Part shown: piece after piece, positions 25,327 through 33,114 of the stretch
Layout: each line of letters starts with the position of its first letter
How positions within the stretch are numbered: the stretch's first letter is position 1
Made by a program: the position numbers and the translations under genes
NCBI GenBank assembly: GCA_944323035.1
Contig: CALUQY010000003.1
Coordinates: 1 to 64,000, forward strand
Length of the DNA: 64,000 nt
Origin: Candidatus Gastranaerophilales bacterium
Lineage (GTDB): Bacteria > Cyanobacteriota > Vampirovibrionia > Gastranaerophilales > Gastranaerophilaceae
Direction: 5' to 3'
The notes under the pieces: generated by a model
The model's database searches: none
What the model was told of the DNA's origin: nothing
Seen by the model: only the letters and a program-made list of their open reading frames with translations

Positions 25327-26568
25327 TTATTTTTTCTCCTTGCCGTTCTCGGCGGTTTTTAGTATTAAAAATTCGTGTAATTTGCCTCTATTATTTAAGA
25401 GGTATTTAACATTTTTGCTTGTTATATCCGTTGCATTCGCTGGCATGCAGAGCAAGCCGTATTGCACGCCGTAAGACCTAAACAGGTTCAACAATTTGGC
25501 AATCTCCGACAACCTATGCTCTTTTAGTAGGCGTCCAACGCCTAGTTGAACAAGTAGTGTATCAAGTGCAATTGTCAAATGTGTAAAATTTGAAGGGCAA
25601 TTAACAATCCATGCTAGGTAATTTACAAATGTTGCTATTATAGGAGCTTGCTTAGTGGGCGGTAGTTGGCTGAAAAAGCCCATATTACGCCTAATTCGCT
25701 GTTTGATATGCTTGGTGATTAAAGCGGATTCAAAGGTTAAATCATCATCAATAATATTGAATTTATCAATAATAGAGTGACTTTGCAGTTCCTTTAATGC
25801 TTCATTTATTACAATGTCTTTTCTTTTGTGTTTTCCCTGAAATACAAGCCCCTTAAGGAATTGAGGGTAATTAACAAGGTAAACATCGCAATATGTATTG
25901 TCGATAACTGCGCTGCTGTGCGTCATTGCTTGCAATAAATGCTCAAGCAGAATGTGTGCATTCATTGATAATACGGTCTTTCCGAGCTTAGCGGATAATG
26001 CCAAAGGCATATTGTACAGCGGTTTTAATTTGTTTATTTGGTAGAAATTATCTTTATTCTCTACAACCTTTTTGGTTGTTTCTTCAATAAAATCAAGTAT
26101 TTGCGGTGTTAATTGAGGTAAATTAGACAGTTTATAATCTCCCCAATCGGGGCAAAATTTAGGCATATTGTATTTATTAAATAAAGAACCTTGACAGGTG
26201 TAAACGCCTATTATCCCTTCATTTTCAAGGTTTTCAAGGTTATTAAAAGTTTCTTCATCAGTTGAAGAAAAATAATAAACGTACATGCCTGTAAACGGCT
26301 CAAACGCCCACAATGTGGGAAGATTGAGCAGTTTAAATAACAAAGTATTGCACACCAAGCAGGTGCATGGGTTAGAAGGATACATTAATCCTAAGTATTG
26401 CTTACCTTCTAAATAGTCCAAGACGCACGCTGTACTTGCGTTTGTGTGGACATTTGTTAATGTTTCCTCAAGGACAATATCGAATATAAAACCAGGTTTT
26501 CGCCCTTGATTAAGCTTCTTTTCCTGCTTCTGCCGATAATCGGCTTGGTTAAAAGTTTTTTTGACCAT
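25327..26568 (-). CDS. Candidate replication initiator of element 1 (family not recognised)
   Basis: 413 aa from ATG 26568. The frame opens at a TTG at 26601, but the ATG is preferred. A Cys pair (CTCLVC) lies near residue 80 and the rest is a helical protein with basic C-terminal segments (TKHIKQRIRRNMGFF, LLNNRGKLHEFLILK). I recognise no Rep, RepA or relaxase motif. The reason for the call is position: it is the largest minus-strand gene of a plasmid-like element and lies next to six iterons at 26970-27112, with structured leader DNA between. It could instead be an unrelated maintenance protein. Confidence 0.5.
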   Translation of the reverse strand: MVKKTFNQADYRQKQEKKLNQGRKPGFIFDIVLEETLTNVHTNASTACVLDYLEGKQYLGLMYPSNPCTCLVCNTLLFKLLNLPTLWAFEPFTGMYVYYFSSTDEETFNNLENLENEGIIGVYTCQGSLFNKYNMPKFCPDWGDYKLSNLPQLTPQILDFIEETTKKVVENKDNFYQINKLKPLYNMPLALSAKLGKTVLSMNAHILLEHLLQAMTHSSAVIDNTYCDVYLVNYPQFLKGLVFQGKHKRKDIVINEALKELQSHSIIDKFNIIDDDLTFESALITKHIKQRIRRNMGFFSQLPPTKQAPIIATFVNYLAWIVNCPSNFTHLTIALDTLLVQLGVGRLLKEHRLSEIAKLLNLFRSYGVQYGLLCMPANATDITSKNVKYLLNNRGKLHEFLILKTAENGKEKK

Positions 26569-26969
26569 TGTTTTATCATTCCTCTTTTTCACTACGAACA
26601 ATTTAAAATGTAATAATTTAAAATGAATAAAATTAAAAAGGTAATTAACTTAATAATTACCTTTATTGTTCGTTTATTGGAATGACCAAACGGTCTTAAA
26701 TTCTTGGGAAAGCTGGGATACCCAGCTTTTGTTTTTGTCGTCAATTTAAAATATAATATATTGGAGATTTATATTTATTCTTCTAAATAAGATACACAAA
26801 GTGGGAGTATCTCTAATCCCTTGGGAAAGCGGGTTTATCCAGCTTTTGTTTTTGTCGTCTAAAGAAAAATAAAAATAAATAAACAATAGTTAAACAATAG
26901 ATAAACAATAAATAGGAGCTTTAATATTAGCCTTTAATGTAATAAATATAAGGCTTTTGAGCTTTTAAA
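26569..26969. other. Leader of the candidate rep gene with three hairpins, two terminator-like
   Basis: Hairpin 1: AAAGGTAATTA (26637-26647) / TAATTACCTTT (26654-26664). Hairpin 2: AAAGCTGGG-ATA-CCCAGCTTT (26709-26729) followed on the plus strand by TGTTTTTG. Hairpin 3: a variant, AAAGCGGG...AGCTTT (about 26825-26846), also followed by TGTTTTTGTCGTC. Hairpins 2 and 3 are within a direct repeat of about 39 bp (26704- and 26820-) and are oriented as plus-strand terminators although the gene is on the minus strand. This is the arrangement expected of antisense copy-control RNAs. Confidence 0.55.
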
Positions 26970-27112
26970 ATTGCAGAATGGTAACAAGTAAATTGCACTA
27001 TAGTAACAATTTGATTGCAACAAGGTAACAGTAGAATTGCACGTTGATAACAAGTAAGTTGCACAATGGTAACCTGTTTTAGCTTAAAAATTGCAGAATG
27101 GTTACTTTTTTA
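26970..27112. repeat. Iteron array, probable replication origin of element 1
   Basis: TTGCA starts at 26971, 26993, 27015, 27037, 27059 and 27091. The first five are exactly 22 bp apart and the sixth 32 bp further on. The consensus unit is ATTGCANNATGGTAACAAGTA, with GTAACA the best conserved core after TTGCA. Regular spacing of two helical turns is the hallmark of iteron-type plasmid origins. AT-rich DNA flanks it. Confidence 0.8.
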
Positions 27113-27139
27113 ACTCAAGCATTTAACTCTAAAGGTACA

Positions 27140-27391
27140 TTACTTAAAAAAGGGGAAACGTTTTTTCATCATCATTGCTTCGGATTCTTCTTCATGATTT
27201 AAAATTAAGTCTAATTCTTCTTGGGGGTTTTCTGCATTTACTATTCTTTTTGCTTCTAAAAGATAAGCTGCTCCATTTTTAAAGGTTGCTACCAGATTAT
27301 GGACGAAACAGTCCCAAAAATCGGTATTTGGTTCCTCATCGCTATTGGCTATATTGTCTGTATTTACTTTAAAATCTGGCTCTTTTTTCAT
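27140..27391 (-). CDS. Small acidic protein divergent from the large serine recombinase
   Basis: 83 aa from ATG 27391 (MKKEPDFKVNTDNIANSDEE). The frame opens at 27442, but that start would lie inside the recombinase gene. It is acidic and ends in MMMKKRFPFFK. It is not recognised. Its start codon lies in the same 32-bp palindrome as that of the recombinase, and TATAAT lies 6 nt upstream, so the mRNA is probably leaderless. It may control recombinase expression, but it has no obvious DNA-binding motif. Confidence 0.6.
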   Translation of the reverse strand: MKKEPDFKVNTDNIANSDEEPNTDFWDCFVHNLVATFKNGAAYLLEAKRIVNAENPQEELDLILNHEEESEAMMMKKRFPFFK

Positions 27392-27414
27392 GCTATAATT
27401 ATAGCATGAAAAAA
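27383..27414. promoter_or_regulatory. 32-bp perfect palindrome: overlapping divergent promoters with both start codons
   Basis: The centre is CATGCTATAATTATAGCATG, flanked by T6 on the left and A6 on the right. TATAAT on the plus strand is 27394-27399 and its mirror on the minus strand is 27403-27398. The ATGs at 27406 (+) and 27391 (-) each begin 6 nt after their -10 box, where transcription would start. Neither gene has a Shine-Dalgarno box. The two promoters share bases, so they should exclude each other. Confidence 0.75.
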
Positions 27415-29157
27415 ATTGCAATTGCTCAATGTCGTGTATCAAAAGGCGATAAAGCTGAAATTGAAAATTCCTTGAGAAGCCAGCAGTCGGAAATCCTTGT
27501 TCTTGCCGAAAAGTTAGGAATAAAAGAAGAGCAAATTGACTGGTTTATAGAGGAAGAAGCTAGGTCATCATACCAAGAAAGGGCAAATTGGAATCCTTTT
27601 GAGGATAAAATAGATGAAGCTTGCAATAATCCTAATATTTGTTATTTTTTAGCCTATTCTCAGGAGCGATTTTGTCGAAATAGCCGTAGGTCTAAACTAT
27701 ACAAAGATAAATTACGCAGTAACGGAATTGAAATTAGATTTGTAAGTGGTGATGTGGAAGACCCTAATAGCGATGGGGGTTATTGGCAAGAGGGTATACA
27801 AGAACTTGTTGCGGAAGGTTATAGTAGAAAAGTCAGCTCAGATACCTTGAGGGGTTGTAAACAAACAGCTCGTACAAGAGACCCTGAGACTGGATATGTG
27901 TATAAAAATGGTGGTACTGCTCCTTTTTGGTTGATACCAGTTAAAAAGGTTATTGGTACAAATCAATATGGAAAAGCAATAACAAAAACCATATGGGATA
28001 AAAATAAAAATATCTATACTGCTAAATATAATGGACAAGAAATAAGCAAAACGATGTGGGATTGGGGGAAATATATATTTTTAGAACTTAGGTTAAATCA
28101 AGCAAAATCTCTTGACGAAATTGTTGATTTTATCAATAAAATTGGATTACCAGTGAGCCGTAATTGTGCATTTGCGAGAGCAAATACTTTATCATCTCAA
28201 CTTACGAACGAATGCTTATATGGGGTATCCATATATAACAAGCGTTCATTTAAAGGAAAAACAAAATCTGTATTAAATCCTGAAAAGGAATGGATTATAG
28301 AAGAAAATGCAATGCCAGCACTTGTAACAAAAGAGCAATTCGACTTATTGCAAGAAATATCAAAGAAAAAGGCACGCAAAATTGGTAATACATCAGCAAA
28401 TACGACTAACAATAAATTACTAGTTAATATACCTGATAAATTCTATTGTGCAAATTGTAGAGCTAAAATTATATCATCAGGTAAACATTACGTATGTTCC
28501 AATTATAACAGTTATGGGCGAAAAGGTTGTGGGGCTTCTAGTTTCTATGTAAACAGCGAATGGCTAGACTCGAAACTTGAAAAGGAAATAATTAAATTAA
28601 TACTCAATGAAAAAACTACTCAAGCATTATATGACCAGTATATAAATAAGTATGGGAAAAAAGTAGATATGGATAACAACAAAGTTGATATATCAGACCT
28701 ACAAAAAGACTTGAAGAAGAAAAAACAAGAAGAAGCTAATCTCTTAAATGTAATTGCAAGTGGAAATATTATGGACGCAGCATTGAATTCTATAACATCC
28801 AAGCTTAATACAATTTCAGAAGAGATAAAAACATTAGAAGCTCAAATTGATAATAATAACAAGCCTAGCAGATATAAAATTCTAACCTACGATTACCTCA
28901 AACAACTATGCCATGAGGGTTCTAAGCTATTAACCCATAGTTCCTTAGCTGAAAAAAGAGCATTTATTGAAAAATGTATTGAGTCTGTAACCCTTGACCC
29001 TGTTAGAAAATCGGTAAATGTAAAGTTTAATATTAACCCATTTTGGACGTCTTTGGAAAAACCTAAAAAGACTAAAAAACTGGAAGCTTCTAAGCTTGAA
29101 ACTTCCAGTGAAATGGTTGCGGGAGCTGGATTTGAACCAACGACCTTCGGGTTATGA
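27406..29157 (+). CDS. Large serine recombinase (integrase of element 1), C-terminus encoded by tRNA sequence
   Basis: 583 aa. Resolvase domain (IAIAQCRVSKGDKAEIENSL with catalytic Ser; YSQERFCRNSRRSKLYK), recombinase domain (about residues 160-330), zinc ribbon (FYCANCRAKI...YVCSN...KGCGASSF, about 345-385), coiled coil (about 420-480) and a beta region ending VNVKFNINPFW. The last 14 residues, MVAGAGFEPTTFGL, are the translation of the tRNA-fMet 3' half, not recombinase sequence. The att core lies in frame at codons 570-574, and on the circular element the frame would continue into 18632-18882. There is no Shine-Dalgarno box. It probably starts as a leaderless message from the palindromic promoter. 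Confidence 0.9.
   Translation: MKKIAIAQCRVSKGDKAEIENSLRSQQSEILVLAEKLGIKEEQIDWFIEEEARSSYQERANWNPFEDKIDEACNNPNICYFLAYSQERFCRNSRRSKLYKDKLRSNGIEIRFVSGDVEDPNSDGGYWQEGIQELVAEGYSRKVSSDTLRGCKQTARTRDPETGYVYKNGGTAPFWLIPVKKVIGTNQYGKAITKTIWDKNKNIYTAKYNGQEISKTMWDWGKYIFLELRLNQAKSLDEIVDFINKIGLPVSRNCAFARANTLSSQLTNECLYGVSIYNKRSFKGKTKSVLNPEKEWIIEENAMPALVTKEQFDLLQEISKKKARKIGNTSANTTNNKLLVNIPDKFYCANCRAKIISSGKHYVCSNYNSYGRKGCGASSFYVNSEWLDSKLEKEIIKLILNEKTTQALYDQYINKYGKKVDMDNNKVDISDLQKDLKKKKQEEANLLNVIASGNIMDAALNSITSKLNTISEEIKTLEAQIDNNNKPSRYKILTYDYLKQLCHEGSKLLTHSSLAEKRAFIEKCIESVTLDPVRKSVNVKFNINPFWTSLEKPKKTKKLEASKLETSSEMVAGAGFEPTTFGL
29079..29109 (-). terminator. Element-encoded terminator for tRNA-fMet inside the recombinase gene
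   Basis: ACTGGAAG (29079-29086) pairs with CTTCCAGT (29102-29109), followed on the minus strand by TTTTTTAG. It lies directly beyond the tRNA 3' end copy and would end tRNA transcription when element 1 alone is inserted. On the plus strand it encodes the recombinase tail KLEASKLETS. Confidence 0.6.
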
Positions 29158-29158
29158 G
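29111..29158. repeat. Attachment repeat: displaced 3' half of tRNA-fMet
   Basis: 48 bp identical to 47891-47938, running from 3 bp beyond the tRNA CCA end to just past the anticodon, and ending where the anticodon-stem sequence diverges (GG here, CC in the tRNA). This is the usual crossover region of tyrosine integrases in tRNA genes. It is both the left end of element 2 and the right end of element 1. Confidence 0.92.
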
Positions 29159-29493
29159 GGGCTTTTTGGGACAAAAAACTTCGTAAAAACTTATTTCACA
29201 CTATTTCATAAATAGCCTAAAAATTAATATTTACAATATCTCAACAGATATTCTGTTTAATCAATATTTCACTTTAATCAATTATGATTTTTATAATTAT
29301 GGGAACAAAATGGGAACAATTTAAAAGACTGAAAATGCTTGTTAAATCATCAATACACTATATAACTTTTTTATTACTTTATTACTTTTGAATAAAACAG
29401 ATATTATAGGTAAATAAGCATAAACATTTTGATTAGTAATAAAAATGTTAGAATTTCGTAATAAGTAATAAAACTTTTTGTTTATCTAAAAAA
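29159..29493. other. Left end of element 2, non-coding, with paired arm-site-like repeats
   Basis: TGGGAACAA occurs at 29300-29308 and 29311-29319, 11 bp apart, as in the pair near the right end (47814, 47825). The remainder is AT-rich without a credible gene. The minus-strand KAP gene ends at 29494 and its terminator is not obvious. Confidence 0.6.
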
Positions 29494-30858
29494 TTACTCA
29501 TTATAATCAAAATTATTAATGAATTTTATCTTAGTCGGATAATTTTGTAAATATTTTGCCTGTTCATCTATATTTTTCGAAATAGTTCTTGTCAAAAATG
29601 TATTTAAACGGCCTGCATTATGTCTTTCCGTATTTCTATCGATTGAATCACTACGATTATAACCTCTCACTTCAGGAATATATGTATTTAAGAACATGCC
29701 ATTAAATAATGGAAAAATTTTATTAATTTCTAGAAATATATTAGATTGTTTTAAATAAATATAATTATCAAATTCATTTATATCATACATGGCTAAGGCA
29801 TTTAACAGTAGAGAAGGTTCAACTAATAATACATCTTTTTTCGAAAGTATATTTAAAAATAAATTAAATCGCATGAAAAACTTTTCAATATCTCTTGCCG
29901 AAAAATTTAAAATAATTATGATTTTTGCAATAAAACTACTTAAATACATCTGCTCTTTTTCATAATCAGGAACTTGATATGTTGCGTAGGAAACAGACTT
30001 ATATTGTAAGTTATAATTGTAATATCTATCACTTTTTATGAATTTGTCAATTTTATCCCACAAATTATGCAAATGGTAATGTATTAACTCTTCATTAGAG
30101 TTATCAGGCAGTTGAAAATCGACATCTATAAATTTTCTTAAATACCCATTGACATCTCCATCATTTGTTCCAAAGATTCTTTTTACAGAATTTTCTAGTT
30201 GTTTTTTGTCAACAGATAAGACAAAAATTATATTAGAAATTCCAAATAAATGTTTTACAATTTCAAGAGTTTTGATTGCATACATAGGATTACAGCGGTC
30301 AAGTTCATCAACAAATATTATAATCTTTTTCCCAAGTTTTTCTTGAATACTCTTTAGCTTACTTTTAAAACTTCTTATTTCGTTTTTAAGTTCGTTATAT
30401 TCAGAATCAATCATTTTTTTAGAAGGGTCAAAATTCGCAGAACAATTTAATACCCCAAAATTTACGCCAATTTGAAGAGAAGTTTTTTCACAAATTTTTT
30501 TTGCAAATTCTTTACTTTTCTGTATCTCTTCTTCAAGTTGAGTTTTTAAATCATATTCTTCTAGTTTTGCAAATAATTCAACTAATAAAGGAATAATCGG
30601 TTTATCATAAAAATCAGACTCCCACGCGTTATATAAAATATTTATTGAATCATCTTGCATCAACTTAATCAAATTTTCAATAAAATATGTTTTACCACCA
30701 CCCCATTGAGCAGAAACGCTAAAAACATTTAAATCTGTGTTTAGCAAAACATTTTTAAAATTTTCAGCTACAGTCTTTCTATTTAATTTATCATCAGCAA
30801 AGGGTTCTGTTGTTTGAACGACTTCTTTATTATTTTGCATTTCAATTTCATCTGCCAT
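29494..30858 (-). CDS. KAP-family P-loop NTPase
   Basis: 454 aa. Walker A SAQWGGGKTYFIENL (near residue 50), Walker B with the KAP signature IIIFVDELDRCNPMYAIKTLEI (near 185), and sensor region IIFVLSVDKKQLENSVKRIFG. There is no membrane insertion of the kind seen in some KAP proteins. KAP ATPases are frequent in defence islands and mobile elements, with few assigned mechanisms. It stands alone at the left end of element 2, the usual place for cargo. Confidence 0.85.
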   Translation of the reverse strand: MADEIEMQNNKEVVQTTEPFADDKLNRKTVAENFKNVLLNTDLNVFSVSAQWGGGKTYFIENLIKLMQDDSINILYNAWESDFYDKPIIPLLVELFAKLEEYDLKTQLEEEIQKSKEFAKKICEKTSLQIGVNFGVLNCSANFDPSKKMIDSEYNELKNEIRSFKSKLKSIQEKLGKKIIIFVDELDRCNPMYAIKTLEIVKHLFGISNIIFVLSVDKKQLENSVKRIFGTNDGDVNGYLRKFIDVDFQLPDNSNEELIHYHLHNLWDKIDKFIKSDRYYNYNLQYKSVSYATYQVPDYEKEQMYLSSFIAKIIIILNFSARDIEKFFMRFNLFLNILSKKDVLLVEPSLLLNALAMYDINEFDNYIYLKQSNIFLEINKIFPLFNGMFLNTYIPEVRGYNRSDSIDRNTERHNAGRLNTFLTRTISKNIDEQAKYLQNYPTKIKFINNFDYNE

Positions 30859-30901
30859 AGCTACTCCTTATTAAATAATTTTACCATGAATATAATTATG
30901 C

Positions 30902-30913
30902 TATAATAAACGC
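30902..30913 (+). promoter_or_regulatory. -10 box of the HigB-like gene, leaderless configuration
   Basis: TATAAT (30902-30907) is followed by 6 nt and then the ATG at 30914. No Shine-Dalgarno box is present. The divergent KAP gene starts 55 bp away. Confidence 0.6.
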
Positions 30914-31267
30914 ATGGCAAAGCGAACAGAGGCATTGGAAGTATATTTTTACAAGACAAGTTCTGGTAATGAACCTGTGAGAGAATGGCTTAAAGATTTA
31001 CCGAGAGAAGATAAGCGTACAATCGGCTTTGATATCAAAACTGTTCAATACGGTTATCCTATTGGTATGCCTTTGACAAGAGTTTTGCATGGCACAAATG
31101 GCTTAGAAGAAGTCCGCAGTAATGTATCAAACGGGATTGCAAGAGTTATCTTCTATGTTGAAGATAATACAATGGTGCTTTTGCACGCATTCATCAAGAA
31201 AAGTCAAAAGACACCGCAAAAAGATTTAGATGTTGCTATCAAACGCTACAAAGAATTATGCAAATGA
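30914..31267 (+). CDS. HigB/RelE-like toxin (Gp49 family)
   Basis: 117 aa. It begins ALEVYFYKTSSGNEPVREWLKDLP, with the later core GIARVIFYVEDNTMVLLHAFIKKSQKTP typical of the phage Gp49/HigB family, whose members cleave mRNA at the ribosome. The likely partner is not downstream on the same strand. The XRE-type antitoxin candidate is convergent and overlaps its 3' end by 12 nt. Confidence 0.85.
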   Translation: MAKRTEALEVYFYKTSSGNEPVREWLKDLPREDKRTIGFDIKTVQYGYPIGMPLTRVLHGTNGLEEVRSNVSNGIARVIFYVEDNTMVLLHAFIKKSQKTPQKDLDVAIKRYKELCK

Positions 31268-31540
31268 TAGTACAATTCTTTTACCTAAGTATTTAGCAAC
31301 TTTTTCCATTGTATTCAATGTTATTGAAGTATTTTCGGGGTCTAAAATACGACAGATAGCTGTCCTTGAAGTTTCAAGTTCTTTTGCTAAGCGATTTACT
31401 GAAATATTATCTTCAAGCATTTTTTGTTCTAGTGCGTAAGCAATAACTCTTTTTATTGCAACAGCTTCTGACTCTTGAAGCATATCTTCTTCTTCAAGAA
31501 AACTGTCAAAACTGGTGCCTAAGTGTTTTTTATCAATCAT
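31256..31540 (-). CDS. XRE/HigA-like antitoxin, convergent with the toxin gene
   Basis: 94 aa. Helix-turn-helix in the C-terminal half: ISVNRLAKELETSRTAICRILDPENTSITLNTMEKVAKYLG. The N-terminal part (SFDSFLEEEDMLQESEAVAIKRVIAYALEQ) fits the HigA-type antitoxin region. AAGGAT is upstream of the ATG. Its own palindromic operator lies at 31568-31589. The 12-nt tail-to-tail overlap with the toxin gene would make the two mRNAs antisense to one another. Confidence 0.8.
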   Translation of the reverse strand: MIDKKHLGTSFDSFLEEEDMLQESEAVAIKRVIAYALEQKMLEDNISVNRLAKELETSRTAICRILDPENTSITLNTMEKVAKYLGKRIVLSFA

Positions 31541-31567
31541 TTTTAATCATCCTTTTCTTATATTTAT

Positions 31568-31589
31568 ATTGTACCAAAATTGGTACAAT
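31568..31589. promoter_or_regulatory. Palindromic operator of the XRE antitoxin gene
   Basis: ATTGTACCAA-AA-TTGGTACAAT is a perfect inverted repeat 28-49 bp upstream of the ATG at 31540. On the minus strand TACAAT lies in its proximal arm and could be the -10 box, so binding would autorepress. Confidence 0.7.
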
Positions 31590-31835
31590 ATTTCAACCCC
31601 TGTGTCATAAATTTGTTAAAAAGCCTTAAAACACAGTTAAAACAAATATGTACAGGGTACTTTATTCCAAATATAATAATAAAAATGGCTATTTTAGGCA
31701 CTTTTGAATAATAAAAACAGAATTGCTGAATCCAGAATAAACGAGATTAAACGGAAACAGTATTTTAAATATAAATATATATATAATTCAAGAAAGTTCA
31801 ACAAGTGTCAATCTCGTATTAGCAGAGGTATTTTT

Positions 31836-32588
31836 ATGGAAAAGATATATTATTTAAAAGAATTTATGGCAAAATTGCAATCATTAGACCGTTCAAGAAG
31901 TTTAACGATAGTGTTTAAAGACTTTTTAACACTATGCACCTGTTCATTAGCACAGACGATTTACAGAAGTGATGAATTAGAACAAAAATACCTACAAACA
32001 ATAAAACAATATACAAAAGAGCAAGCAGAAGAATTTTCAAAACTGCTTGCTCTTTTAGTTATGGCATTGGAAGAAAAGTATCAAGACTTTTTAGGCGAAA
32101 TTTTTATGCGGTTGAATTTAGGCAATTCTTCTATTGGTCAGTACGAGACACCTTACACAGTAAGTAAATTTATGGCAGAAATAAATTTCTCAGAACTCGA
32201 AATTTCTCAAAAGATTGCGAATAATCACCTGATAACACTTTCAGAACCTTGTTGCGGAAGCGGTGGAATGATTATAGCTTTTGCAGAAACAATGAAAGAA
32301 CATAATTTTAATTATCAAAAACACTTGTATGTTGAGGCGATTGATATAGACGAGATGAGCTTTATGATGGCATACATTCAATTAACACTGCTTGGAATAC
32401 CTGCAAAAGTAATACAAGGCGACACTTTGACATTGAAATTTCGGCATGTGCTTTATACACCGTTTTATTTTCTGAGCGGGATTGAGTATAAACTTCAAAA
32501 AATCAATACTAACAACAAACATGAACTTATTGAAACAAAAAATAACAATCAAAAACAGAATATGCAGTTACAGCTATTTCAACTATGA
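31836..32588 (+). CDS. N-6 DNA methylase-like protein without a catalytic NPPY motif
   Basis: 250 aa from ATG 31836 with AGAGG upstream. The frame opens earlier at 31704 without support. The AdoMet-binding motif I is clear, LSEPCCGSGGMIIAFAE, and DIDEMSFMMAYIQLTLLGIPA matches the next strand and helix of HsdM-type methylases. At the catalytic position it reads LYTPFYFL instead of NPPF/Y. Such proteins are common on gut mobile elements. DNA methylation activity is doubtful. It is the first gene of an operon with a DnaC-like ATPase. Confidence 0.78.
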   Translation: MEKIYYLKEFMAKLQSLDRSRSLTIVFKDFLTLCTCSLAQTIYRSDELEQKYLQTIKQYTKEQAEEFSKLLALLVMALEEKYQDFLGEIFMRLNLGNSSIGQYETPYTVSKFMAEINFSELEISQKIANNHLITLSEPCCGSGGMIIAFAETMKEHNFNYQKHLYVEAIDIDEMSFMMAYIQLTLLGIPAKVIQGDTLTLKFRHVLYTPFYFLSGIEYKLQKINTNNKHELIETKNNNQKQNMQLQLFQL

Positions 32589-32637
32589 CTAATTCTGACA
32601 TAGGTATATATCATAATAAAAATACAAGGAACATGAT

Positions 32638-33114
32638 ATGGAAAAACATCACTGGTACAAATTAAAGAAAAGGCTAAAAGATATTATGGCTCAGAACTTA
32701 AATATATCTTTTAATTATAGCCCTCTAAGAAAGAAAACGAACCGGAGTGAAATAACTTTAAGATTTTTTCAAGTAAAACTCGATGATGAAATAATCTGGC
32801 AATTTCCGGAAGATACAAATCAAGTTATAGATGAAAATTTCATATACGGACAAAGTAAATTTGATAACCAGTATATCAATTTAGAATTCCCGATACAGTC
32901 AATAATAGCATATCTTAATTTACCTAAAGAAAAAGTGTTTAACTATGAAGATAAAGCAGGAATCGCAGAGATTTTAAAAGTTTGTGATAAAAGAATTGGG
33001 TACAATCGCCTAAAAATATTGAAATTATCGCATGCAGGAACAAAAATTTTTGAAAAAAGATTTAACCGTAAAAGAGACTTGAAAGGAAAGTATAATGAAA
33101 GAACTACCTTGTGA
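32638..33114 (+). CDS. Uncharacterised protein upstream of the DnaC-like gene
   Basis: 158 aa, not recognised. The N-terminus is basic (WYKLKKRLKDIM), the middle is beta-like and the C-terminus is basic (KIFEKRFNRKRDLKGKYNE). It overlaps the DnaC-like gene by 20 nt, which suggests a linked function such as helicase loading or origin recognition. A degenerate copy of its C-terminal coding region lies at 34565-34632. Confidence 0.65.
   Translation: MEKHHWYKLKKRLKDIMAQNLNISFNYSPLRKKTNRSEITLRFFQVKLDDEIIWQFPEDTNQVIDENFIYGQSKFDNQYINLEFPIQSIIAYLNLPKEKVFNYEDKAGIAEILKVCDKRIGYNRLKILKLSHAGTKIFEKRFNRKRDLKGKYNERTTL

Noticed and set aside
26970-27112. Iteron array as a CRISPR array
   Set aside because: Units are 22 bp, contiguous and degenerate, with no spacers of constant size and no cas genes.
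29113-29157. GAGFEPTTFGL as a protein domain of the recombinase
   Set aside because: It is the translation of the tRNA-fMet 3' half at the att site, a well-known artefact of insertion in tRNA genes.
31704-31835. N-terminal extension of the methylase-like gene
   Set aside because: No ribosome-binding site at the upstream start, whereas ATG 31836 has AGAGG at a good distance and gives the expected N-terminus.
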